DNA of 64,000 nucleotides. Source: Brevundimonas sp. GTDB lineage: Bacteria; Pseudomonadota; Alphaproteobacteria; Caulobacterales; Caulobacteraceae. Of the stretch, positions 35,453-47,284 are shown in pieces. The notes beneath the pieces are model-generated. The model was given only the letters and a program-made list of their open reading frames with translations. It made no database searches and had not been told where the DNA came from. The stretch lies in the NCBI GenBank assembly GCA_004296955.1, contig SCVB01000096.1, positions 124,001 through 188,000 of the forward strand, given 5' to 3'. Every line of letters begins with the position of its first letter. The stretch's first letter is position 1. A program made the position numbers and the translations under genes.

Positions 35453-36772
35453 TCAGACGGCGTATTCCGTCACCGTCAGCCTCGCCTCCAGCGACACGGC
35501 GCGGGCCGGCGGGCGGCCTTCCTCCGGCCGCAGGTCCTGGGCCGTCGAGACGATCGCCAGCGGCCCGGTGGTCAGCCGCGCCAGCTGGACCACGGCGCTG
35601 TCGAAGGTGAAGACATGGGCGTAGTCGGCGTGGCCGACATGCCCCTCGTGAGCCTCACCCTCGCCCCCGCCGAAATGCACGAAGGTGGGGGACACGCCCA
35701 GGTCGACCCGCCCCTTGTCGGCCAGGATGCTGGTGGCGATCCCCCGGCCGGTGAGGTTCTCCGACCGTTCGTAGGCGACGACGCCTTCGCCCTCGACCGT
35801 CACCCGCCCCGGCGCCTCGCGCAGCTGGCGCAGGAGTTCGGGCGGCAGGGCCAGGCGGACCGAGCCGTCGGCGGAGTCGGCCTCGACCCGCAGCGAGACT
35901 TCGCTGGTGGACACGGGCGGGCCGCCCAGCGCCCCGGGCGGCAGGGCGAAGACCAGCGGCGCATAGAGGGCGTCATAGCCGTAGCCCAGCCCTCGCGTGG
36001 AGGTGATCCGCGAAGCGGTCCAGCGCCCGGTCTGGCGGCCGTTGGGGCCGGTGAAGCCCGACATGGAGACGTCCTTCCACGGCCGGGGATAGACGGGGTC
36101 GCCGTTCTTCTGGTGCCAGGTCGCCCAGACCCGGTCGACGTTGCAGTGGTGCAGCCAGAAGACCGGATCCAGCGCCGCTGTCCGGGTGCTGGACATGTAG
36201 CCGCCGACCAGCATGTGGATGATGTTGTGGCCATAGGCCTCGACGCGCCCCGCAGCCCGCTCGCGGCCGCAGAAGGCGTCGAAATTGTCGTCCGAGACCC
36301 GCGCCACGTCGCGGCTCTGGGCGAAGCGGGCCTTCTGGAAATCGAGCGTCTCGGCGGCCGGATCGCGCTCGCGCTCGTACAGCGGCGAGCTCGGGTCCAG
36401 CACCCAGGGGGGCAGGAACCGGTCCACCTGCCAGTCCCAGTAGGGCATGGCGAAGCGCGCATGGCCGGTCACCTGGGCGATGATCCGCTCCATATGCGCC
36501 ACCTGCAGCCGGTGCCACGGCAGGAAACGCCAGTTGCCGTGTTCCGCGCGCTGGGCGTGAAGGCGGTTCTGGGCCTCCCACGACAGGGCGTCCGAGCGGC
36601 GCTTCATGATCTTGACGCCCTCGGCGAAGGCCAGGATGTCGTCGTCGGCCGAGCTGAGGGATGAGGCCGCCCGACGCACGCGCGGCGCATCCGCCGCCCA
36701 GGCCTCGCCCGTGGCCAGGGCCGTCATCAGGCCGCCGGCGCCCGCCAGCGCCTTTCGTCGGTTCAGCAACAT
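35453..36772 (-). CDS. Tyrosinase/polyphenol oxidase with Tat-like signal
   Basis: A 439-residue type 3 copper protein. The N-terminus MLLNRRKALAGAGGLMTALATG has a twin-Arg and hydrophobic stretch ending AWAA, suggesting Tat export of a folded copper enzyme. CuA ligands: H72, H78 and H87 (EHGNWRFLPWHR), with an unusually short H72-H78 spacing. CuB ligands: H182 and H186 (GHNIIHMLVGG) and H208/H209 (DPVFWLHHCNVDRVW). A C-terminal beta-rich domain of about 170 residues follows. It would hydroxylate or oxidise phenols to quinones in the periplasm. No copper-chaperone caddie gene is adjacent. Confidence 0.9.
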   Translation of the reverse strand: MLLNRRKALAGAGGLMTALATGEAWAADAPRVRRAASSLSSADDDILAFAEGVKIMKRRSDALSWEAQNRLHAQRAEHGNWRFLPWHRLQVAHMERIIAQVTGHARFAMPYWDWQVDRFLPPWVLDPSSPLYERERDPAAETLDFQKARFAQSRDVARVSDDNFDAFCGRERAAGRVEAYGHNIIHMLVGGYMSSTRTAALDPVFWLHHCNVDRVWATWHQKNGDPVYPRPWKDVSMSGFTGPNGRQTGRWTASRITSTRGLGYGYDALYAPLVFALPPGALGGPPVSTSEVSLRVEADSADGSVRLALPPELLRQLREAPGRVTVEGEGVVAYERSENLTGRGIATSILADKGRVDLGVSPTFVHFGGGEGEAHEGHVGHADYAHVFTFDSAVVQLARLTTGPLAIVSTAQDLRPEEGRPPARAVSLEARLTVTEYAV

Positions 36773-36858
36773 CGATGGGCCCCCGCCTCACATAGCCGCG
36801 TTACGCTTTCAGACCCCCGTGGTTCTGTCCATCGCCATCACCCGCAGGTTGACGGGGA

Positions 36859-37134
36859 TCAGCGCGGTCCGGCATCGCGGAACCGCCATTTCATCAGCAG
36901 GACGCCCGAGGCCATGACCAGGGCGCTGGCGTTGGCGACGATAATCGGCCAGGTCATCGTCAGCACGCCATAGGCGGTCCACAGCGCGAAACATGTGACC
37001 GTCAGCGAATAGGTCTTCAGCGACACCGAGGAGGCGTCGCGCGTCTTCCAGATCTTGACCATCTGCGGCGCGAAACTGGTGATCGAGCAGATCGCCGCCA
37101 GCGTGCCGACGATGGTCGCGGCCAGCTCGCTCAA
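36859..37134 (-). CDS. SemiSWEET/PQ-loop small sugar transporter family protein
   Basis: A 91-residue protein with three hydrophobic helices and the PQ-loop segment TSFAPQMVKIWKTRDASSVSL in helix 1, the mark of bacterial SemiSWEETs. These dimerise to form a sugar uniporter. It overlaps the preceding gene by 4 nt. The substrate cannot be read from sequence. Confidence 0.88.
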   Translation of the reverse strand: MSELAATIVGTLAAICSITSFAPQMVKIWKTRDASSVSLKTYSLTVTCFALWTAYGVLTMTWPIIVANASALVMASGVLLMKWRFRDAGPR

Positions 37135-37646
37135 GAGCGGGGCTTCCGCGGACGCGCTCCGGCGGCGGTCGCCCGCGGCTTCTTCGCCCCCTTGGCCCCC
37201 GCCTTCGCCGTCCGGCTGGCGCGGCGCTCCGCTCGGGCGAGGTCCTCCGCCCGGGTGGCCACGATCGGCAGATCTCCGTCCGGATCGCCGTGGATCCGCC
37301 CCGCCCGCTCCTCGACCTGGGACAGGATGGTGTCCAGATCCTTCTCGGTCAGATGCTCGATGCCCACGAAGCGCTCGTCAGCGCGGCTGACGGCGTGGAT
37401 CAGCTCATCCAGCTTGGCGTGCAGGGCCGCCCCGTCGCGGTTCTGGGTGTTCTGGATCAGGAACACCATCAGGAAGGTGATGATGGTCGTGCCGGTGTTG
37501 ATGACCAGTTGCCAGGTCTCGCTGAATTTGAACACCGGCCCGGACAGGGCCCAGACCAGGACGATCGCCAGACAGGCGATGAAGGTCCAGGGCTTGCCGG
37601 CCACCTTGGCGGTGGCGGTGGCGAATTTGATGAACAGCTTCTCCAT
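37131..37646 (-). CDS. Low-affinity iron permease family membrane protein
   Basis: A 171-residue protein with two N-terminal helices (about 20-40 and 48-66: PWTFIACLAIVLVWALSGPV and NTGTTIITFLMVFLIQNTQNRD), a coiled LHAKLDELIHAVSRA segment and a basic C-terminal tail rich in Lys, Arg and Ala. The NTGTTIITFLMVFLIQNTQNRD motif identifies the family named after yeast Fet4. Bacterial members are uncharacterised and the iron role is not established. Overlaps the SemiSWEET gene by 4 nt. Confidence 0.85.
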   Translation of the reverse strand: MEKLFIKFATATAKVAGKPWTFIACLAIVLVWALSGPVFKFSETWQLVINTGTTIITFLMVFLIQNTQNRDGAALHAKLDELIHAVSRADERFVGIEHLTEKDLDTILSQVEERAGRIHGDPDGDLPIVATRAEDLARAERRASRTAKAGAKGAKKPRATAAGARPRKPRS

Positions 37647-37729
37647 CGCGCCTCAACCGCCGGTCGCGGGCGAAGGTTGCACCGGCGCAGGCGACGGGCC
37701 CGAGGGAACCCTCCGCCCATGAGCCGGAA

Positions 37730-40066
37730 TCAATCCTGCGCGGCGGGCGCCCGTGAGCCGATCGTGCGGTCGAGGAAGTCCAGGTAGGTCCGCCATTGCT
37801 GCAGTTGCCTTTCATTGCCCCGGACGCCGTGGCGCTGGCCGGGGTAGAGCATCAGCTCGAAGGGAATGGACGAGGCCTGCAGCGCGTCGATGACCCGCGT
37901 GGAGTTTTCGAGGATGACGTTGTCGTCGGCCATGCCGTGCATCAGCAGCAACCGGCCGGTCAGGTTCGGCAGGCGCGGAATGGCGTCCGAGGCGGCGTAG
38001 CCTTCGGGGTTCAGCTCCGGCGTCGACATGAACCGCTCGGTGTAGTGGGTGTCGTACAGGCTCCATTCGGTCGGCGGGGCGCCGGCGATGGCCGCGGTCA
38101 GGCCCATGTCCGGCTCGGTCAGGGCCATCAGGCTCATGAAACCGCCATAGGACCAGCCCATCATGGCGATGCGATCGTCGGCCACATAGGGCAGCGATCT
38201 CAGATAGTTCGCCGCCAATACCTGATCCTCTATCTCAGGCTGCCCCATCTTCAGATAGAGGGCCTGTTTGAACGCCGCCGAGCGGTCGCCCTCGCCGCGG
38301 TTGTCGAGCCGGAAGACGATGTAGCCGGCTTCAGTCAACAGTTGATTGGTCGCGCCCTGCCAGGCCCGGCGCACGCCGCCGCCCGACGGTCCGCCATAGA
38401 CCTGCATGACGACGGGATACTGTTTCGACGGATCGAAGCCCGGCGGGGTGGTCATCTGCCAGACGAGCATTTCGCCATGGCTGTCCAGCGTGCCGAAGGT
38501 CACCTCGCCGCGGCGCGAGACATAGGGATGGATCGGGTGATCGGCGTCCAGCCGGTTCTCCTCGATCCAGCGCACGAAGGTCCCGTCGGCCCGGTACAGG
38601 CCGGACTGCATCGGCGTGTCCAGATCGGTGTAGTTGCCGACGAAGGCGGTGCCGGTCTTGTTCATGGAGGCCGACCACCAGCCGCCGTCGCTGGTCACCG
38701 GCGTCGCCTGGCGCAGTTCGTTCAGCGAGGCGCGCCAGAGGCGCTGGATCGTGGGCCGCTCGCCCTGGACGTCGCACATCGTCACCTGACCGCCCGGCAG
38801 CGGACAGGCGCTGTGCCCGCCGGTCACGCCCTCGGGCCGTTCGGCATAGCCGAAGGAGGCGGTGAAGAAGACCTCGCCGGTCTGCTGGTTGACGCCGTTC
38901 AGGCTCTTCACCGGCCATGGGCCGTAGGTGATCGGCCGGACCAGCGTCCCGTCGCGCTCGTAGAGGTACAGATGCTTCCAGCCCGTCTCTTCCGACGACC
39001 AGATGAAGCGGCCGTCGTCCAGCGCCCGGAAGTCATGGTTCAGCGGCACCCAGGCGTCCGATGTCCGGGTCAGGATCACCCGCGAGGCCCCCGTGGCGGG
39101 GTCGACGCTCAGCAGGTCCAGGGTCTTCTGGTCGCGCGACTGACGCTGGACATAGAGGGTGCGGCCGTCGACCGACCAGTCGACGCGGGCCAGGTAGATG
39201 TCGGCGTCAGCGCCCAGATCGACCTTGGTCCGCTGGCCGGTCTCACGGTCGTGGACATACAGTTCGACCACCGCATTGGGGCGGCCGGCGCGCGGGTAGC
39301 GCTGCTCGATCACCCGGGCCCCGCCGCCGGTGATGTCCAGCCGCGGGATCACATCGACCGTGCTCTCGTCGGTGCGTTGCAGGGCGATGTAGCGTTCGTC
39401 CGGGCTCCACCAGTAGCCGGTGTCGCGATCCATCTCCTCCTGGGCGATGAACTCGGCCGTGGCCCAGCTGACCAGGCCTTCGCCGTCGGTGGTGATCGCC
39501 GTCTCGCGATCGCCGTCCAGCGCCAGCACGACCAGATCCTGGTCGCGCACGAAGGAGACGAAATTGCCCCGGGGCGAGACCTTGGCGTCGATCTCGTCGG
39601 CCTCGGTCTCGGTCAGGCGGCGCACCGCCCCGCCCTCACGCTCGGCCAGGAAGATGTCGCCTTCCAGCGGCGCGAGGATGTAACGCCCCTGCTGGTCCCA
39701 GGAATATTCGACCACGCCGCGCTGGCTGATCCGCATCCGCTCGCGCCGCGCCTTCTCGGCCTCGGACAGTTCGCCGGCGTCAGGCACGAGGGCCCGGGCG
39801 TCGATCAGCTTGAACGGCTCGCCCTCGCCGGTCGGCGCGGCCCACAGGTCCAGCACATCCACGTCGTCCTCGCGCGAGCGCAGGAAGGCGACCAACTCGC
39901 CGTCGGGCGACAGGCTGACTCCGCGCGCCACCGGCCCGGCCAGCGAGGGATTGGCGAACACCCGCTCGGGCGTCAGGACCGCCGGGTCCGGCGCTTGCGC
40001 CATGGCGGCGGTGAACGGCGACAAGGCCGCGAGAAACAGGGTGGAGGCGAGGAGTTTGTTGCGCAT
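37730..40066 (-). CDS. Dipeptidyl peptidase IV family serine peptidase (S9B), secreted
   Basis: A 778-residue protein with a Sec signal peptide (MRNKLLASTLFLAALSPFTAAMAQA), an N-terminal beta-propeller and a C-terminal alpha/beta-hydrolase domain. The catalytic triad is S639 (GWSYGGF), D715 (GMADDNV) and H746 (GQRHGVRG). The propeller carries the DPP4 glutamate pair in FIAQEEMDRDTGYWWSPD (E210/E211), which binds the peptide N-terminus. It would remove X-Pro or X-Ala dipeptides in the periplasm. I use the ATG that begins the signal peptide; an ATG 12 codons earlier and further upstream frame would bury it. Confidence 0.93.
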   Translation of the reverse strand: MRNKLLASTLFLAALSPFTAAMAQAPDPAVLTPERVFANPSLAGPVARGVSLSPDGELVAFLRSREDDVDVLDLWAAPTGEGEPFKLIDARALVPDAGELSEAEKARRERMRISQRGVVEYSWDQQGRYILAPLEGDIFLAEREGGAVRRLTETEADEIDAKVSPRGNFVSFVRDQDLVVLALDGDRETAITTDGEGLVSWATAEFIAQEEMDRDTGYWWSPDERYIALQRTDESTVDVIPRLDITGGGARVIEQRYPRAGRPNAVVELYVHDRETGQRTKVDLGADADIYLARVDWSVDGRTLYVQRQSRDQKTLDLLSVDPATGASRVILTRTSDAWVPLNHDFRALDDGRFIWSSEETGWKHLYLYERDGTLVRPITYGPWPVKSLNGVNQQTGEVFFTASFGYAERPEGVTGGHSACPLPGGQVTMCDVQGERPTIQRLWRASLNELRQATPVTSDGGWWSASMNKTGTAFVGNYTDLDTPMQSGLYRADGTFVRWIEENRLDADHPIHPYVSRRGEVTFGTLDSHGEMLVWQMTTPPGFDPSKQYPVVMQVYGGPSGGGVRRAWQGATNQLLTEAGYIVFRLDNRGEGDRSAAFKQALYLKMGQPEIEDQVLAANYLRSLPYVADDRIAMMGWSYGGFMSLMALTEPDMGLTAAIAGAPPTEWSLYDTHYTERFMSTPELNPEGYAASDAIPRLPNLTGRLLLMHGMADDNVILENSTRVIDALQASSIPFELMLYPGQRHGVRGNERQLQQWRTYLDFLDRTIGSRAPAAQD

Positions 40067-40476
40067 GGCGCGGACGCTAGAGGGAGATTCAGCCGTCGTC
40101 ATCCCCGATTCCGCATGGGCGCAGGGGTCGGGAGTCCACCATGGAGCCGGAAAATTGTCGTGCGATCGGGCGAACCGTCGGGCGGTCGCCGCCTGCCCCC
40201 TCTGACGCCGATCCCGTGATGTATCTCGAACCGTCAAAACCCCTGCCCCCGTGGCCGTTTCACATAGAGGCACATGGGTGCGTCAGCTTCGGTCGCAGGC
40301 CGGCGAGCAAGGCCCGAAGGCGGTCGCAACGAGGGGCGGGAAGGCGCCGTCGGGGGTGAAAAGGGATGCGATGATCAGGGGCGAGAAGACAGCATCGGGG
40401 CGGACGCCGGCCGAACCCGTCCGGCGCGACACCGCATCTCTTCCCCCTCGCCCTGTCTCCCCCTAAGAAGCCGGTA
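40067..40476. other. 410-bp gap between divergent dipeptidyl peptidase and ferredoxin reductase genes
   Basis: I find no convincing gene here: the short open frames are Arg-rich and lack ribosome-binding sites. The stretch must hold the two divergent promoters. I looked for FNR-type boxes, known riboswitch signatures and strong palindromes and saw none. Confidence 0.5.
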
Positions 40477-41292
40477 ATGACCGACGTCGCCGCCTCCCCG
40501 CCGCCCGCGAAAGCCTCCGCCTTCCATGAGCTGGAAGTGCTGTGGGTGCGCCACTGGACCGACCGCCTGTTCAGCTTCGCCATCGCGCGCCCGGAGGATT
40601 TCCGCTTCCGCTCGGGCGAGTTCGTGATGATCGGCCTGCCGGGCGAGGATGGCGGCAAGCCCATCCTTCGGGCCTATTCCATCGCCAGCCCCGGCTGGGC
40701 CGAGGAGCTGGAGTTCCTGTCGATCGCCGTGCCCGACGGCCCGCTGACGTCGCGACTCGTGAAGATCCAGCCCGGCGACACGGTGTTGATGGGCAAGAAG
40801 CCGACCGGCACCCTGGTGCTGGACGCCCTGACCGGCGGCGAGCGCCTGTGGCTGATCGGCACCGGCACCGGCCTGGCGCCCTGGCTCAGCGTGGTCCGCG
40901 ATCCCGACACCTACAGCCGGTTCGGCCACGTCGTGGTCTGCCATACGGTGCGCCAGATCGCCGACCTGACCTATCGCGACTTCCTGACCTCGGGCATCCA
41001 CGACGACCCGCTGATCGGCGAGGAGGCGAAGGCCCAGCTGACCTACTATCCCACCGTCACCCGCGAACCGTTCGAACACGCCGGCCGGATCACCGACCGG
41101 ATCAAGTCGGGCGCCCTGTTCGATGATCTCGGCCTGCCGCACGGATTCTCGCCCGATCGCGACCGGGTCATGCTGTGCGGCTCCATGGCCATGATCAAGG
41201 AAGCCGGAGAACTGCTCGAAACCTTCGGCATGAAGGAGGGCTCGAACGCCGAGCCAGGCGACTATGTGCTGGAGCGCGCCTTTGTCGGATAG
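40477..41292 (+). CDS. fpr: Ferredoxin-NADP+ reductase
   Basis: A 271-residue flavoprotein of the bacterial FPR type. The FAD motif is RAYSIASP (about 65-72), the NADP-binding loop is IGTGTGLAPWLSVVRDP, and the C-terminal part has MLCGSMAMIKEAGELLETFGMKEGSN; it ends YVLERAFVG, a typical subclass terminus. It exchanges electrons between NADPH and ferredoxin or flavodoxin, and family members often respond to oxidative stress. It overlaps the chorismate mutase gene by 29 nt if that gene uses its ATG. Confidence 0.94.
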   Translation: MTDVAASPPPAKASAFHELEVLWVRHWTDRLFSFAIARPEDFRFRSGEFVMIGLPGEDGGKPILRAYSIASPGWAEELEFLSIAVPDGPLTSRLVKIQPGDTVLMGKKPTGTLVLDALTGGERLWLIGTGTGLAPWLSVVRDPDTYSRFGHVVVCHTVRQIADLTYRDFLTSGIHDDPLIGEEAKAQLTYYPTVTREPFEHAGRITDRIKSGALFDDLGLPHGFSPDRDRVMLCGSMAMIKEAGELLETFGMKEGSNAEPGDYVLERAFVG

Positions 41293-41608
41293 CGTCACGA
41301 TCGATCCGCGCACCGCGCCGGAGGCCTGCGGCTCCATGGCCGAGGTCCGCCAGGGCGTCGACGCCCTCGACCGCGCCCTCGTCCAGCTGCTGGCCGAGCG
41401 CCAGCGCTATATGGACGCCGCCGCCCGTATCAAGCCGGATCGTTCGGTGGTGCATGACGACGCCCGCATCGAGGACGTGGTCGCCAAGGTGCTGGCCGCC
41501 GCCGGTCCCGCCGGCCTGTCGCCGGCCATCGCCGAGCCCGTCTGGCGGACGCTGATCGACCGCTGCATCGCGCATGAGTTCGGGGTCTGGGACCGCACCC
41601 GCGGCTAG
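41264..41608 (+). CDS. Chorismate mutase, AroQ type
   Basis: A 114-residue all-helical AroQ-fold protein: GVDALDRALVQLLAERQRYMDAAARIK (helix 1 with the active-site Arg/Lys pattern), then VVAKVLAAAGPAGLSPAIAEPVWRTLIDRCIAHE. It converts chorismate to prephenate; PchB-like isochorismate lyases share the fold. The start is uncertain: the ATG used here overlaps fpr by 29 nt, while a TTG six codons later follows GGAG with good spacing and would also overlap fpr. No aromatic-amino-acid genes are adjacent. Confidence 0.85.
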   Translation: MCWSAPLSDSVTIDPRTAPEACGSMAEVRQGVDALDRALVQLLAERQRYMDAAARIKPDRSVVHDDARIEDVVAKVLAAAGPAGLSPAIAEPVWRTLIDRCIAHEFGVWDRTRG

Positions 41609-41614
41609 GCGTCT

Positions 41615-41651
41615 CCTCCCCTCTGGGGGGAGGGGGCCATCCGAAGGATGG
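41615..41651. terminator. Double hairpin between convergent genes, REP-like
   Basis: CCTCCCC-TCTGG-GGGGAGG (41615-41633) forms a 7-bp stem, and CCATCC-GAA-GGATGG (41637-41651) forms a perfect 6-bp stem with a three-base loop. The pair lies between the chorismate mutase stop and the end of the convergent HPt gene. It fits a bidirectional terminator without T-tract. The block resembles intergenic repeats that I recall as dispersed in Caulobacterales genomes, which I cannot verify here. Confidence 0.55.
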
Positions 41652-41664
41652 TGGAGGGGTCTGG

Positions 41665-42018
41665 TCAGGCCCGCAAACTTCTCAGCATCAGCGCGTGTCG
41701 ATAGGCCGCCACATCGGCCAGGGCGATTTCCAGCGCGTCACGCACCCGGTCAAGCAGCGGCGGGGCCTCGGCCTTGTCTGACGCCTCGGCGGTCTGGCAG
41801 GCCTCGGCCAGCGTCCCCGCGCCGATGCCCGCCGCGGCGCCCCGGATGGTGTGGACGCCGTCGCGCCAGCCGTCCTCGCGCACGTCCAGCAGCGGCGACC
41901 ACATCGCCGCCTGCTGGGCGAACAGGCCCAGCACCTCCTCGGTGATGGCGTCGTCGCCGCCGGTCATCCGCTCCAGCACGGCGAAATCGACCGCGCCGGA
42001 CAGGTCGCGCAGGGCCAT
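41665..42018 (-). CDS. HPt-domain phosphotransfer protein
   Basis: A 117-residue protein made only of an HPt four-helix bundle. The phospho-acceptor is H56 in VHTIRGAAAGIGAGTLAEACQ, matching the H-T-x-K/R-G-A/S-A pattern. HPt proteins relay phosphate between hybrid kinases and response regulators. It shares one base with the end of the amino-acid permease gene (TGATG), so its translation is coupled to the permease. No kinase is nearby; a hybrid kinase elsewhere is expected. Confidence 0.85.
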   Translation of the reverse strand: MALRDLSGAVDFAVLERMTGGDDAITEEVLGLFAQQAAMWSPLLDVREDGWRDGVHTIRGAAAGIGAGTLAEACQTAEASDKAEAPPLLDRVRDALEIALADVAAYRHALMLRSLRA

Positions 42019-43469
42019 CAGCCGGCCTGCTCCTCGCCCTTGGCCAGGCGCGAGTTCCACGCCGACCAGCCGAAATAGACGACCAGGCCGACGGCGTTCC
42101 AGGCGAAGAACCACTGCTGGGTCGAGCCCCGCAGGCTGAAGAAGAAGACGATGCAGCCGATGATGGTGATCGCCCCCACCAGCGGCCACAGCGGCGCCTT
42201 GAACACGCGTTTCCGGTCGGGCTCGCGCAGGCGCAGCACGATCAGGCAGACCCCCACCGCCCCGAAGGCGGCCAGCGTCCCGGCGTTGGCCAGGGAGGCC
42301 AGTTCATCCAGCCGCATCACGCCCGCCAGCGCCGCCACCACGATGGCCGTGAAGATGGTCACCACCGCCGGCACGCCGCGCACCGACACCTTGGCCAGCC
42401 TGCGCGGCAACAGACCGTCGCGCGCCATGCCGAGGAAGATCCGGCTCTGTCCGAACAGGAAGGCCAGCAGCACCGTCGGCAGGGCGACCACGGCCGAGAC
42501 CGCGATCCACTGGGCCGCCGTTCCCTGGCCCATTTCGCGCAGGATCAGGGCCAGCGGCTCGGGGCTTTCGGCGAAGCTGGCGACCGGGCGGGCCCCGATC
42601 GCGGCGGCCGCCACGACCAGGTACAGGGCCGTGCAGATCACCATGGAGCCGACGATGCCGATGGCCAGATCGCGTTCGGGCCGTTTGGTCTCTTCCGCCG
42701 CCGTCGAGATGGCGTCGAAGCCGTAGAAGGCGAAGAAGATGATCGCCGCCGCCGCCATGACCCCGGTCTGGACCACGGGCTGGCCGGTGATCTGCTCCAT
42801 GAACGGCAGGCTGGGCGCGCCGAAGCCGTTGGGCATGAAGGGGCTGAAGTTGGCTGCGTTGAAGCTGGGAAGGGCGATGGCCACAAAAGCGATCAGGGCC
42901 GCGACCTTGATCACCACCAGGACCGCGTTCAGCGTCGCGCTCTCGCGGGTGCCGAGCAGCAGCAGGCCGGTGACCACGGCGATGATGAACACCGCCGGCA
43001 GGTTGATCAGCCCGCCCTCGACGTGCGGCCCCGCCGCCAGCATGGCCGGCAGCTCGACGCCCATGCCGGCGAGGAAGCCGGTGGCGTAGCCGGACCAGCC
43101 CACCGCAACGGCGGACACCACCAGCGAATATTCGAGGATCAGGCTCCAGCCGACGATCCAGGCGATCAGCTCGCCCAGCACGGCGTAGGAATAGGTATAG
43201 GCGCTGCCCGCGGCGGGCATCATGGTCGAGAGTTCGGCATAGGCCAGGGCGGCGCAGGCGCAGACCAGGCCGGCCAGGGCGAAGCTGATCATCACCGCCG
43301 GCCCCGCCAGCCCGGCGCCGACCCCGATCAGGGTCAGGATGCCGGTGCCGACGATCGCCCCGACGCCGAGGGCCATCAGGTGCGGCCAGCCCAGCGTCTT
43401 CTTCAGCGCCGGCCCCTCATGCGGGGCGACAAGGGCGTCGATCGAGCGCCGGCGGTTCCAGAAAGCCAT
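42018..43469 (-). CDS. APC-superfamily amino-acid permease, CAT type
   Basis: A 483-residue transporter with about 12 to 14 helices. The first helix has GVGAIVGTGILTLIGVGAG, the substrate-binding motif of APC carriers, and the N-terminal PALKKTLGWPHLMALG and the segment YAVLGELIAWIVGWSLILEY are typical of the cationic amino-acid transporter (YhdG-like) group. Substrate likely cationic or neutral amino acids; sequence does not decide. It is the first gene of a two-gene operon with the HPt protein. Confidence 0.92.
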   Translation of the reverse strand: MAFWNRRRSIDALVAPHEGPALKKTLGWPHLMALGVGAIVGTGILTLIGVGAGLAGPAVMISFALAGLVCACAALAYAELSTMMPAAGSAYTYSYAVLGELIAWIVGWSLILEYSLVVSAVAVGWSGYATGFLAGMGVELPAMLAAGPHVEGGLINLPAVFIIAVVTGLLLLGTRESATLNAVLVVIKVAALIAFVAIALPSFNAANFSPFMPNGFGAPSLPFMEQITGQPVVQTGVMAAAAIIFFAFYGFDAISTAAEETKRPERDLAIGIVGSMVICTALYLVVAAAAIGARPVASFAESPEPLALILREMGQGTAAQWIAVSAVVALPTVLLAFLFGQSRIFLGMARDGLLPRRLAKVSVRGVPAVVTIFTAIVVAALAGVMRLDELASLANAGTLAAFGAVGVCLIVLRLREPDRKRVFKAPLWPLVGAITIIGCIVFFFSLRGSTQQWFFAWNAVGLVVYFGWSAWNSRLAKGEEQAG

Positions 43470-43667
43470 GGTCGTTTCCCCCGTCGCCGCTCCCCGGCGG
43501 CTGATTCACGAAACCCTAGACCGTCCTGCGACAAACCGAAACGGCGGCGCGAACGCCCTTGCAAGCGAGAGGCATTGCCATTAGTTACGCCCCCTCCCTG
43601 AAACCGGTCCGCGCCGGAAGGGGAGAACGGCAAGAGCCTTGCAAGGCCCTCGCCAGACGCATGGTCC

Positions 43668-43743
<76 letters not shown>

Positions 43744-43896
43744 TCGTCTCCTTTCCCGGGAACCCGACAGCCTCCGTCGCGCGACACGTCGTCCGACTCG
43801 ACTCCCGCCCCCCGAAAATGTTCATCTGCACGCACCAAGGACGCGGCCGCCGATGGCGGCGAGAGACGTCCGCAGATGTCCCGGGGATGACACACC

Positions 43897-47235
<3,339 letters not shown>

Positions 47236-47255
47236 GGTCGGCGGTTGATGCGTTG

Positions 47256-47279
47256 GGCGGGACCGCGTGCGGTTCCGCC
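47256..47279. terminator. Bidirectional hairpin between amidohydrolase and Anbu genes
   Basis: GGCGGGACCGC-GT-GCGGTTCCGCC is an 11-bp inverted repeat with one G-T pair and a 2-base centre. It lies in the 49-bp gap between two convergent stops. A T-tract is absent on both strands, so strength as an intrinsic terminator is uncertain. Confidence 0.5.
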
Positions 47280-47284
47280 GGCGC

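Noticed and set aside
37796..40219. 807-codon plus-strand frame opposite the dipeptidyl peptidase gene
   Set aside because: Shadow of a gene that has the complete S9B triad and a signal peptide.
40067..40476. Possible riboswitch or small RNA in the 410-bp gap
   Set aside because: No conserved core sequence or strong stem found by eye.
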